Origin: Larimichthys crocea
Taxonomy: Eukaryota; Chordata; Actinopteri; Sciaenidae
DNA length: 64,000 nt
Assembly (NCBI RefSeq): GCF_000972845.2
Contig: NC_040016.1
Location: 19,990,098 to 20,054,097 of the forward strand
Direction of reading: 5' to 3'
Shown here in pieces: positions 26,005-36,611 of the stretch. The first letter of the stretch is position 1; every line of letters begins with the position of its first letter. Made by a program: the position numbers and the translations under genes. The notes beneath the pieces are model-generated. The model did no database searches and was not told where the DNA came from. It saw only the letters and a program-made list of their open reading frames with translations.

Positions 26005-27172
26005 ATGCAGATGTCCCACAGGCCCGTGCAGTGGCTCGCTGTCATGCTTCTTGTCGTCTTTACAGTCGGCCGGTGTCAACAGAACGAGAGGTGAGGAACA
26101 TGAAGCCAGCTGTGAATGATTCATAAATGTACTGGTACAAAAAAGTGCAGTAAATGTGTAGACAGATGTTTGGTGTGCTCAGCTGTAAGCTTGTTTAGTG
26201 CAATCTAAACGTTAATTTAGACATACAGTTTTTATATTAGAATATTTAACATTAAAGGTCCGGTATGAAAGATTTATGTGGCTCTTTTTTGTTGATGTTT
26301 TAGCGTATTTTGCAGCTGCAGGTGAAGCGGATGCAATCAGCAACTGTACTGCTAAATGCCACTAAATACTACACAGTCCTCCGGCTGCTCCGCCTCAACT
26401 CTCTGTGATTTACAGAGTTTCCTGATGGACAGTGAAGTAAACAGCTGCCAGCTGTAGCTGCTGTTAGCTCATGTTAGCTCAGTCTGTTACCGCACTGTGA
26501 GCTCAGAGCACCAGGGGAGTGTTAGTTTTTTGTACCACAGGCGTTTTTTTGGACCACCGAGAAGAAGAGGTTTTCAGACCCGGAGCACAGGTGAATGCTG
26601 ATGGGGGTAGAGTCGGTGTCGTGCCAGAACAGGAGCTAGGCAACTGGGCAACGTAACTAGGCTCAGCAGCCTCGATAGATAGATAGAGTCAAAAAAAAAA
26701 AGACAGAGTTACCAAGTGAGAAGCTGCAGGACAAGAATAAATCGCAAAAATACGAACTACACGATGTCACGTTAAAGTTTAACTTATGATTATGTTTCAT
26801 TATTAGTTATGCAGCTGCAGAAAATGTTTTGATATCTGTTGACTGTAACAGTGAGGACCTGTACTGAAGGTGGACCGGTCCTGACTAACAGACCCTTCCT
26901 GCTCTCTCCTCCCCTGCAGTCGCCGAGCCGTGACCGAACATCAGCTGATGCACGATCGCGGCCGAAACATTCAAAGTCTCAAGAGACTCATCTGGCTGTC
27001 CAGCGCCATCGAGGGTCTCCACACCGCCCAGACCAGGTCTGCTGCCTTCAACCTGGCTCTGAATCCTGAGCTGGTCTCCGGTGCTGGGAGCCCTCAGCCC
27101 ACACGGGTGCAGAGCCTCCTGAGAAACTTCTTTAATCCTTACATGACTCAACTGCCAGACAGAGAGTCCTAA
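26005..27172 (+). CDS. pth4: Parathyroid hormone-family precursor, probably Pth4
   Basis: Secreted peptide hormone precursor of 112 residues. Exons: 26005-26090 and 26920-27172; the intron is GT-AG with phase 2 to phase 1 completion giving Ser. Exon 1 encodes a signal peptide (MQMSHRPVQWLAVMLLVVFT...). Exon 2 begins SRR, a dibasic processing site, followed by mature AVTEHQLMHDRGRNIQSLKR. This N-terminus carries the EHQLMHD receptor-activation core shared by PTH and PTHrP, with the WL and LHTA positions after it. The tail after the 1-37 region is short and ends FFNPYMTQLPDRES. Pth4 (PTH-L) is preferred over PTHrP because the precursor is short and lacks the basic mid-region, and because it sits beside cept1 and dram2, in the 1p13 member of the PTH paralogon. 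A pthlh copy is the main alternative. Pth4 is known as a brain-expressed regulator of bone and phosphate in zebrafish. Confidence 0.82.
26254..26690 (+). repeat. Interspersed repeat A, copy 2 (inside pth4 intron)
   Basis: The part 26376-26676 is the inverted partner of 20030-20271. It begins near TTAAAGGTCCGGTATG, an end sequence often seen on fish MITE-like repeats. It lies wholly inside the pth4 coding intron. A GATA-like tetramer run follows at about 26675. Confidence 0.7.
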
Positions 27173-28960
27173 CAACATGAAGCTGTACACTTACATAAAA
27201 AAATAACAAGTCATCTGCAGACGTGTACAGTTTTGTTTGTCTACAAGAGGTTTAAAGCTGGTTAAAGTTTTAAGTACTTAGTTTACTGCCTGATGGTAGT
27301 TATACTACTTTTTTGTCTTAATGTATCATAGAGGACTGGCCGATACAACCGAATCACACTGGTCAGTACCAGTTTGAGCACAAACAGGCCGCTCACCAAT
27401 TCATTTGCTTTGTTTGTGTCCGTGTACATCAGCTTGATATCTACACGTGGATGTCTAGATATTGTTAGCTAGAGAGTCAGAGGTCAGTGTGTGAAGTCAT
27501 TTTTCAGTCACAGTTTACAGAATCTTTAGTTTGACTGAAAGTCATCTGTTTATGCTGATAATTATTAAATGATTCATTTCCAGGATGTGAACTTAAAAAT
27601 AAAACATGAATCGCTTGATTTAACTCCATGTCTCACTCTCTTCAGCTGAAGACAGAAACCACGTTTCCTGTTTCAGTGACAGCGATGTGTTTAGAAATGA
27701 AGAAGTCGTCATTTTGGCAGTTTCATTTACAGTTTATTCTCAGTCTGCGGCCTCTCTCTCTTCATATCCTTTTTCAGGGCTGAGTGCAGTTTTATTGGAC
27801 AGAGGGCTCATGTGACGTTAACGTTAGTGACTTTATAGTGCATGTGTTTGTTTAAACTGTCTCCTAAAATGATTTTAATTTGCACAACTGAGAAACATAC
27901 TGCCCCTGCATTTAGAGTTTTAACAGCATAATGAGGATCGAATCTGCAAGACAACACATTTAATTTGTTTTCTTAAAATCTAATCTTGGATTCACACTCA
28001 CAGCACTTAGTTAAGGCTGAGGAAAAAGTCCACAGTGTCTTGAAGGACGATTTATCTTGTGATTTATGATTTCCCAAATTTATTTAACAACTATCATGGG
28101 TGACGTTGGTGCAGCGGTAACACTGTCACCACACGGCAAGAAGGTTTGAACCTCTGCTCATGTGTTTCCTCCAACAAAGACGTGCACGTAAGAGGTTAAT
28201 TGGTGACTCTAAATTGTCTATAGGTGTGAATGTGAGTGTGAATGGTTGTTTGTGTCTATGTGCCCTGTGATGAGCACCCCGCCTCTACATCAGCTGGGGT
28301 AGACTCCAGTCGTGACCCTGATGAGGATAAGCGGTTACAGAAAATGGATGGATGGACAACTTTCATGCAAACATGCAGCCCAAAGTGATTAACAGAGCAA
28401 AAAGTGAAAAATAAACCGAGCTCTGACACCAACGAGTCTTAACATTTAGATCTTATTGTTTGTGTATTAAATTAACAATTTTACATCATCACTGTTGGAT
28501 TTTATGCAACTTAAAATGTGTGAGATGATCACTGCTTAATGTGTGATAATGTAAAGTCTGCGTACATGTAACAGCTGTTGTTTCTTCAGTACTGTACTCA
28601 GTAGTGACTGTACAAACACACACAGTACATAGTGCCGTCTGAATTTACAGACTTGGTAACTCTTTGTGTATGGAACCACAATAATAAATACCATATGTTT
28701 GATTAATTATCTTTTTGCATGAATAAAGAGATATGTGGTTGAATAACAATGATTTGAATGCCTGTAATTTTATTTTGTGAATGTTTATATTAAATTGTGT
28801 TGATGCACGGTTGAGGACTGTGCTAGTTTGTTTACCATTTGCTAAATAATCAAATAACTTACAAGACAATAACACAAGATGCTTGTTGAGTTTTGTATAT
28901 AGTACAGAGAGGCACACTAACATAAGATGCTAACAGGACGACGTAGGGCATCAACTAATC
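27173..28960. other. Intergenic region pth4-cept1
   Basis: The pth4 3' UTR should start here; AATAAA at about 27600 is a candidate signal. Apart from a SINE at about 28090-28355, I see no gene. The remainder is AT-rich. Confidence 0.5.
28090..28355 (+). mobile_element. tRNA-derived SINE, internally deleted
   Basis: The 5' end resembles a tRNA-like Pol III head (GGTGCAGCGGTAACACTGTC, then GTTTGAACC in the B-box position). The 3' part is the familiar fish SINE tail: TAATTGGTGACTCTAAATTG, then TGTGAATGTGAGTGTGAATG, ending GATAAGCGGTTACAGAAAAT and GGATGGATGG. The middle is shortened compared with the family as I remember it. Confidence 0.8.
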
Positions 28961-29622
28961 AGACTTGACTTGAGTTGGCATAGCCTGTGACTTGACTTGA
29001 CTTGACATAGCCTGTGACTTGACTTGACATAGTCTGTGACTTGACATAGCCTGTGACTTGACTTGACTTTACATAGCCTGTGACTTGACTTGGACTTGAC
29101 TTGACATAGCCTGTGACTTGACTTAACTTGACTTGACATAGCCTGTGACTTGACTTGACCTGACATAGCCTGTGACTTGACTTGATTTGACATAGCCTGT
29201 GACTTGACTTGACATAGCCTGTGACTCGACTTGACATAGCCTGTGACTTCACTTGACCTGACATAGCCTGTGACTTGACTTTACTTGACATAGCCTGTGA
29301 CTTGACTTGACTTTACTTGACTTGACATAGCCTGTGACTTGACTTGACATAGCCTGTGACTTGACTTGACATAGCCTGTGACTTGACTTAACTTGACATA
29401 GCCTGTGACCCGACTTGACTTAACTTGACTTGACATAGCCTGTGACTTGACTTGACAAAGCATGTGACTCGACTTGACTTGACATAGCCTGTGACTTGTT
29501 TGACTTAACTTGACTTGACATAGCCTGTGACTTGACTTGCCATAGCCTGTGACTTGACTTAACTTGACTAGACATAGCCTGTGACTTGACTTGACTTAAC
29601 TTGACATAGCCTGTGACTTGAC
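28961..29622. repeat. Minisatellite block 1, CTTGACTTGACATAGCCTGTGA unit
   Basis: About 25 imperfect tandem copies of CATAGCCTGTGACTTGACTT with unit length varying through extra TTGAC pentamers. It produces spurious repetitive minus-strand open frames, which are not genes. The same unit recurs at 30623-31019 on the other side of the cept1 first exon. Confidence 0.93.
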
Positions 29623-29989
29623 ATGCCGAAGAAAAAAATACTTGAGACTTGCAGGTTAAGACTTGAGACTTACTTGGGACTTGCACATGTGTGACCTGGT
29701 CTGACCTGGTCCATGTGTGGTAAACACAGTCTCCCAGCAGAGACAGGTTCATTCTGACTGTGTTCGTCACGTGCAGAGCAGAGACAGGTTCATTCACCTG
29801 TCTGTGCGCCTGGCAGACGTCACGCGGGGCAAACAGCTGCTCTGGAAGGCACGCGAGACTTCCGTGATGGCTAACGTGAACTAGCTTCGCTGTGACAGTG
29901 ACACCGGTCGAGGTAAATTCACCTCCAGCTGCAAACGTCCCTCCGGTATCCTCACCCGGTACGAGAGAGAGGCTGTGACCCGAACCCCC

Positions 29990-30352
29990 CGCCCGCAGAG
30001 AGAGCTGCTGCCCGCCGGCCTGACGCGCCCTCACTGCCCGCCGCTGTCGTCCTTTAATCGGCCAGGTCAGTCTGCGCTACATCCGTCTGCGGGGTTAGCA
30101 CCGAGCTAGCTGAGGCTAACGCAGTCATCACGGGAGGTGTCAGTAAAAGCAGCGAGCTGTGTTAGTGTCAGTGACGGCAGCACGGAGAGGAGACACCGAG
30201 CCCACACCGAGCGGGTCTCTGGGAATCCTGCAGCCGACACCGAGTCCTCCACGACCGGCCCAGATCATGCTAAGCTAGCCTGTGCTAGGCGGTGTTTAGC
30301 AAGACAGCAGAGGCTCGTGAGCTGCGGCTCCGGATCTTTCACCTGCGTGCAG
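29990..30352 (+). promoter_or_regulatory. cept1: CpG-rich promoter and probable 5' UTR exon of cept1
   Basis: This is the most GC- and CpG-rich non-coding stretch near cept1, and it lies between the two minisatellite blocks. A consensus-like donor GCAG|GTGTGT at 30352/30353 would end a first non-coding exon spliced to the acceptor CTCCAG at 31191-31196. The short ATG frame at about 30267 stops after a few codons. The start site cannot be fixed from sequence. Confidence 0.5.
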
Positions 30353-30358
30353 GTGTGT

Positions 30359-30471
30359 GATGTTTGTGCAGGTCAGACACACAGGTGTCTGCAGGGTCAG
30401 CTGTCACACGTGACACGTGTGACAGCTGACCCTGCAGACACCTGTGACACCTGTGTGTCTGCACAAACATC
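30359..30471. repeat. Long near-perfect inverted repeat (hairpin) in cept1 intron 1
   Basis: Arms of about 50 bp meet at CACACGTG, reading outward as GTCAGCTG..., TGCAGGGTCAGC and GATGTTTGTGCAG. The only differences between arms are two short indels (GTCA on the left, a CACAGGTGT-type duplication on the right). There is almost no loop. It begins six bases after the presumed donor. Confidence 0.9.
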
Positions 30472-30622
30472 TATAGCATCTGTAGCTCAACCTCTGAGTG
30501 TTGCCGGTTCAAGTCCACCTTGAGCAAGGCACCGAACCGAAGGGCACTGCATGTAAAACCAGAGTTAGTCTGCAGCCTCATAGAAGAACAGACACTTTAT
30601 TGACACACACACATACACAAAG

Positions 30623-31019
30623 GACTTGACTTGACATAGCCTGTGACTTGACTTGACTTGACATAGCCTGTGATTTGACTTGACATAGCCTGTGACTTGA
30701 CTTGACATAGCCTGAGACTTGACTTGGACTTGACTTAACTTGACACAGCCTGTGACTCGACTTGACTTGACTTGACATAGCCTGTGACTCAACTTGACTT
30801 GACTTGACATAGCCTGTGACTTGACTTGACTTAACTTGACATAGCCTGTGACTTGACTTGACGTAGCCTGTGACTTGACTTAACTTGACATAGCCTGTGA
30901 CTTGACTTGACTTAACTTGACATAGCCTGTGACTTGACATAGCCTGTGACTTGACTTGACATAGCCTGTGACTTGACTTGACTTGACATAGCCTGGAACT
31001 TGACTTGGACTTGACATAG
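30623..31019. repeat. Minisatellite block 2, same unit as block 1
   Basis: About 15 imperfect copies of the CATAGCCTGTGACTTGACTT unit, in the same orientation as 28961-29622. It lies inside cept1 intron 1. Confidence 0.93.
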
Positions 31020-31288
31020 AGATGGTGGAGTGATGGTGCCAGCAGGTGAACTGTCCATCCCGAACCGATCACCGCATGGCAACATGATTAGATGATTAGA
31101 GCATCGCGTGACGTGACGATGCGGTTGTTAGTGGTTCTGCGTTGCGTCCTGTTGTCGTCTGAAGTCTAATAAGTTCATCTGTGTCTTGTCCTCCAGCCCC
31201 GCTGTGGATCTTTAGCCTCCTCCGGCAGGACAGTGGCAGAGCCAGAGCCAGAGCCATCGGGGACCAGACCAGCAGGCAGCAGGGCTCC

Positions 31289-34200
31289 ATGAGCACGACG
31301 GGGCAGCAGCAGCAGCAGCAGCAGCAGGGGGGGGGCCTGCGTTCTCGCCGAGGTCTTGGCCGGGACAAAGACCCTGGGCAGGGCGTGGGCATGGAGGCGG
31401 CCTGCTGGCTGGCGCCCGGAGTGCTGCGCAGGCTGATCGAGCTGCCCTCACCCCCCCTGTCACGACACCAGCTCAAAAGACTGGAGGAGCACAGGTAACG
31501 CTCGACAGACTGAGACCGACTGACATAAACAGAGAGTCTGTGTAAACGAAATCTTTTCAATTTCAGGTCTGTGCATGTGACCTTTCACAGACTGAACTTG
31601 TATCAACTTGATTACAGTCAAGACTTTTATATTTACAGACGCTGCAGGTTCTCCTCCACATGCGAGGATGTTTATGAATCCTGGAGGTCTCGGTTCAGTT
31701 TAAAACGATGTCATGACGCAGTTCAGTTTGGGGAATGTTACATTTCTGTCTGTTGTTGTTTATTCTAACAGATTCTTCTCTGTGACCAGCTGTAAAGACG
31801 CCGACTTGTTCAGAGCGTATCCACAAGACGACAAGTCAAGATCTCAAGAAGTTTTTGTTCTGATTCACTTTGATTATCTGCAGCTGAAGTGACATTTTTC
31901 ATCATGGCTGATGGAAACGATTACCGGCTTGAGCTGTCACTCGCTGCAGCTTGTTAAGAAGTTAATTATGTTAATTCGCAGCTCTTGTGGCTCTTGAAAT
32001 CATAATCTTTTCAGCCCCCAATGAAAGTCTGCAACTTTCATATTTATTATCAGGATCCTTCTGTCGTTACCGTCACTGTTTCCGTGTGAATCACCTGTGT
32101 GAAGTCCTCGGGTCCTTACCTGGCTGTCGTCTGTCCCCGCAGGTATAGCAGTGCTGGACGCTCCCTGCTGGAGCCTCTGATGCAGCGTTACTGGGAATGG
32201 TTGGTGGGACGAGTCCCTGCCTGGATCGCCCCCAACCTCATCACCATCATCGGCCTGGCCACCAACGTCTTCACCACTCTCGTGCTCGTCTACTACTGCC
32301 CGACTGCCACCGAACAGGTTAGTCATTCACGTTCTACAGGACCGCCTGACTCCAGATGTTCGATGAAGAAACAGAGAGTGCGATCATCCATCGAGTTGTT
32401 GAGCAGGCAGAGATGAAGGTGAAGGTGTTTCTAAGTGTGTATCACGATGTTGTTGTTTGGCCATCCTGGACCTCGACCTGCTGCCTGTACTGCCCAGTAA
32501 GCGTATTTGATTACGAGGACAGTCACGGTGCAGTTTTGGGAAACTGACCTCCAGCACAACAATGATAAGGCAGCTGTGATTTAGTTTTAGGGTACACGTG
32601 GCAGAAAATGACTGAAATGTGTACGTACAAATGCTGAGTCATTGTTAAATCATCTGTTCGGTGACTCATCCGGGGCGTGGTGACTCTTTTTTGGTGTGAG
32701 AGAAGGTTCAGATGAAGACCTTCGGGGTGGTTCATGACGTGGATGTTTGGAGAAGACGCGCTCCTCTTCATGACCTTGTCCTCATGACAGCCTCGGGCGT
32801 GTGGAGTCTGTTTCCTGGTGGCAGCGCTGCGATAAATGAAGTTTAACAGACTGAACAGGGAATGTTTTCATCAGGATCACACACTGAACAGCAAAAGGCC
32901 TTTCTGGGTCACCTGACCTGACGAGGTCTTATCATCGATTCAGCTTTATGTTTGCAGCCTTCGAGGTGAATGAGCCCTTGTTCGGATGGTGTAAGGATCA
33001 GGCTCAGAAGGGGACTCCTTTGAGGACGTATGCTGTGGAGGAGGTCTAACTTCTTGTGTGTGTTGTTTCAGGCTCCTCTCTGGGCGTACCTGCTCTGTGC
33101 TGTGGGTCTCTTCATCTACCAGTCATTGGATGCCATCGACGGGAAGCAGGCCAGACGCACCAATAGCAGCTCTCCGCTCGGCGAGCTGTTCGACCACGGC
33201 TGTGACTCCCTCTCCACCGGTCAGACTTTCTTTCCCGTCTGACATCGTTTCCACTTGTGTGAACATGAAGCTTCCTGTCTAACACCCCCTGTGTTCATGC
33301 GTCTGTCCCTGCAGTGTTTGTGGTGTTGGGAACCAGTATAGCGGTGCAGATGGGTACCAACCCGGACTGGATGTTCTTCTGCTGCTTCGCTGGGATGTTC
33401 ATGTTCTACTGTGCCCACTGGCAAACATACGTGTCAGGAACGCTGCGCTTCGGCATGTGAGTCCACAGAAGCTTTTTCTTTAAAGTTCTCATTGATACCT
33501 GAGGTCTCACATCTGTGTTTAATGTTACCCAAAGATAAAAACACTTTGAAGAGTCAGATTTAAAGCGGGAAATATATTTAAACAAGACAAAGATCTTTTA
33601 TTTACCTCCAACTATCAGAACGCTCACAGCTTCCAGTCATGACTCACGTTGGATTGTTCTTCGTCAGCTTCGTGTCCTTCAGACGCTCACAGCGTTTAAT
33701 CTGTGCCATGCTTTGAGTCTGTATTATTGAGATGAAGACTCTTTATTTACAGAGTGATTCTGTTTGTTAAACCAACTTTAATTAATTCACTCAGCATTCA
33801 GGAAGTCAAACTAAGTGTATTGTCAGATTCACAGACACTTGTAGGGTTGGTAACAAAGGACACTGACCTGAAACACACCAACAGGTTCATCTCTTAAATA
33901 ATGAATCGGCTCGTCGTGCTTCAGTGTCAGTGATGACATGTGGATGTGTTCTGTGTGTAGATTTGACATAACAGAGGTGCAGATCTGTCTAGCAGGATTA
34001 CAGACGCTCACAGCCGCTGTGGGTCCCTGTCTGTGGAACGTGATGGTAAACCTCCTCGCTGTCGCTGCATGAGCTCGCCGCTGTGTCCGTCCACAGTAAC
34101 CGCCGACCTCCATCCACGGAGTCGCACTCTGTCCTGCTTAAAGGTGCAGTCAGGAAAATAGATCAGCTGGAGGAAAACTAACCGCATGATCAGCGCTTTA

Positions 34201-36611
34201 CATGTTTTTGCAAACTCTAGTATTTTCTAGTATTTGAGATGTCTGTCACTGCTCAGTTAGAAATAATCAAGATATTAATTGATAAAGAAAATATTTGTTA
34301 GTTGCAGTCGTAGTGAACACACACATGCAGACAGGCCTGTTCAGAAAGCTGCAAGGAAACACACTTTGGAAAACACACGTCAGTCTCGTGTTCAGCACAG
34401 AGCTGGAGTCAGTATGTAAAAACGACAGCTATGTTTACGGGGAGCGACCGGTCTGTGAGATTTTACTGACTGCATCTTTCAATGCAGCGACCGTCCCACT
34501 GAATCTTTAACCTCCAAAATGAAACGTGAGGTAGCAGAAGAACGCGACGGCGTCCCATCAGCTCCGTGTTGAAGCAGTGTGTTGTGTAAGATGACTATGT
34601 TGCTGGTCGATGTCACTAATCCTTCACCGTGAACTCTCTGCTTTCTCCTCCTGCTCAGCATTGATGTGACTGAGGTGCAAATCTTCATAATAATCATGTA
34701 TTTGCTGGCCGCCGTGGGAGGATCTGCTTTTTGGCAGTCACTGGTAATTGTGATTGGTTCTAATTCTTTGATATTAATGAGACATTAATGAATGCTGCTC
34801 TTGAAATGACTGTTTATTATAATTGTCATCAGAAATACAGAGAATGTTCCTCTGAACGCTTTCACTGTTCTCTAACGTTACTCATGATGCTTTCATTGTG
34901 GATGTGAAGGTGAATTTACTCACAAACTACAAACATAGCTGGAACAACAACCTTTGATTTAAACGTTCGTGTTTTTATCATCTCCTCTTGATTCTGGTGT
35001 TTCTTTTCTAGATTCCGATCCTAAACATCCAGATGAAAATGGTTCCCGCCATCTGCACTTTTTTAGGAGCCATCTTCTCCTGCACCAATTACTTCAGAGT
35101 TATCTTCACCGGAGGTGTGGGCAAAAACGGATCGACGATAGCAGTAAGTCTGGAAGCTGCTTCTAATATTTGGTGATTTAAAGAACAGATGGATGTCCTT
35201 TTATCCCACAGATGAAACAACAGCGTCAGAATGACGGAGGATTCATGGTGAGAGGAGGAGAGAAGTGTTTTTGTGCCGTAAACTGCACAAATCTCAAAAG
35301 TAACGGGTGGGAAATGTTTTATATTCCTCCCTGTCAGCTCCGAGTACATCAGAAAGTAGCATCACGTGAAAATGAGGCGGACTCTGTCTTACTGTGTCTG
35401 TTTCTCCTGACATTAACCATCTTCACTGTGTGTTTGTGTGTGTCCTCAGGGAACCAGCGTCCTCTCTCCTGTCTTGCATATTGGTTCAGTTATAATTTTG
35501 GCGATGATGATATACAAGAAGTCTGCTGTCCAGCTATTCGAGAAACATCCGTGTCTTTATATCCTGGCGTTTGGCTTCGTGTCGGCCAAAATCACCAATA
35601 AATTAGTCGTAAGTCAAAAATCTCTCTGTACTGTGAATCAGATATATTGTAGGTACAGCAAAAGAAACAAATCACCGTCCAACAAATCCAGACTTGTACT
35701 TGTAACAAACTTCACACCTGTGATTGAGCAACTTATACCAAAAAGTTGAGCAACTCTAACACGACATACTGATAAGACATAACACCGCAGTGCCAAAGGT
35801 TTAGCCTCAAGATATTAAATCTCACTGACTTTTTATAGCTTTCAGTGTAAAACATTAAAACAGTGTGTGTGTGTGTTTTGTTTTATTGTCCTTCAGGTAG
35901 CACATATGACAAAAAGTGAGATGCATCTCCACGATTTAGCCTTCCTGGGACCAGGACTACTGTTCCTGGATCAGTATTTCAATAGTTTTATTGACGAGTA
36001 CCTGGTGCTGTGGATTGCGTTGGTAAGTACACACGATGCTAGCTTTGGATAAATGTACTCAGCAGTGTTTTATATGTATGTCAGTTACGGTTATGTTTGA
36101 TCAGCGGTATGTACTCAGTCATGGTTACATTTTCACAGTTATGCCATGAACAGGAAATAATACTTGAAATGTTTGGAATGATAAACACGAAGATCTGTCA
36201 GAATTATGAGCCAGTGAGTTACAGTTATTAAACTACAAGATACTAAGTCAGACTTATTTAAGTTCAAGTTTTATTAGATATAAAGTTCATTTATTAGACT
36301 TAAGTCACAGTTGACACTGAGTGAAAATGTCTGAGTCACAAGAGGTCATTAAAAAAGTCACGTTGAAGTTATGAAACATTAAGTCGGATATGATTTGAGT
36401 TGAAACTGCGAGTTAATCTTTGAGACTCTTGAAAACGTTTCATCATTTTGTTGTTTCCTGTGTGACGCTGTTTCTCTCTCCCCTGCAGATCATTTCCTTT
36501 TTTGACTTGGTGCGTTACTGTGTCAGTGTTTGCAACCAGATTGCCTGCCATCTTCACATTTTCGTTTTCAAAATCAAGCCTTGTTCAGTGCTCAGTTCAG
36601 CTCCTCACTGA
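31289..36611 (+). CDS. cept1: Choline/ethanolaminephosphotransferase 1
   Basis: Integral ER/nuclear-envelope enzyme that transfers phosphocholine or phosphoethanolamine from the CDP-alcohol to diacylglycerol, the last Kennedy-pathway step. Coding exons: 31289-31494, 32143-32317, 33072-33219, 33315-33456, one of 33961-34045 or 34659-34743, 35012-35143, 35450-35608, 35897-36022, 36489-36611. They give 431 residues (human 416) with matching phases. The CDP-alcohol phosphotransferase signature DG..AR........G...D...D is complete in exon 33072-33219 ([15 protein letters not shown]). [18 protein letters not shown]-type and PNLITIIGL segments match CEPT1 rather than CHPT1. The start at MSTTG aligns with an internal Met of human CEPT1; the frame is open upstream to the acceptor but has no earlier ATG in the exon. 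Odd: a run of eight Gln (CAG repeat) right after the start, and the duplicated exon. Confidence 0.95.
33961..34045 (+). CDS. cept1: cept1 alternative exon 6a (tandem exon copy)
   Basis: An 85-bp open exon with acceptor TGTGTAG and donor GTAAAC. It enters in phase 2 and leaves in phase 0, exactly like 34659-34743. It encodes [20 protein letters not shown] followed by GPCLWNVM, and aligns without gaps to the other copy; shared positions include D.TEVQI, AAVG and W. It is more distant from the remembered vertebrate CEPT1 sequence than the downstream copy. The acceptor is GT-rich rather than pyrimidine-rich, which suggests weaker or regulated use. Confidence 0.85.
34659..34743 (+). CDS. cept1: cept1 exon 6b (canonical copy)
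   Basis: An 85-bp exon with a strong pyrimidine-rich acceptor (CTCCTCCTGCTCAG) and donor GTAATT. It encodes [20 protein letters not shown] followed by GSAFWQSL, nearly the human CEPT1 segment. It is separated from 6a by a 613-bp intron, long enough that steric hindrance cannot be what prevents joint use. Confidence 0.95.

Noticed and set aside
28090..28170. tRNA-like head at the start of the SINE
   Set aside because: It has A- and B-box-like motifs but cannot form a full cloverleaf, and the SINE body follows.
28961..29622. Possible CRISPR array because of regular short repeats
   Set aside because: Units are directly tandem with no unique spacers, and the genome is eukaryotic.
28951..30034. 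Several minus-strand open frames with repeated VKSSHRLCQ-like peptides
   Set aside because: They are translations of the 22-base minisatellite; the frame stays open in more than one register and there is no splice or start context.
29420..30034. Open frame crossing from the CpG-rich region into the minisatellite on the minus strand
   Set aside because: Half of it is repeat translation; the rest is antisense to the cept1 promoter and shows no domain.
30565..31072. 164-residue repetitive open frame on the minus strand
   Set aside because: Same minisatellite artefact in block 2.
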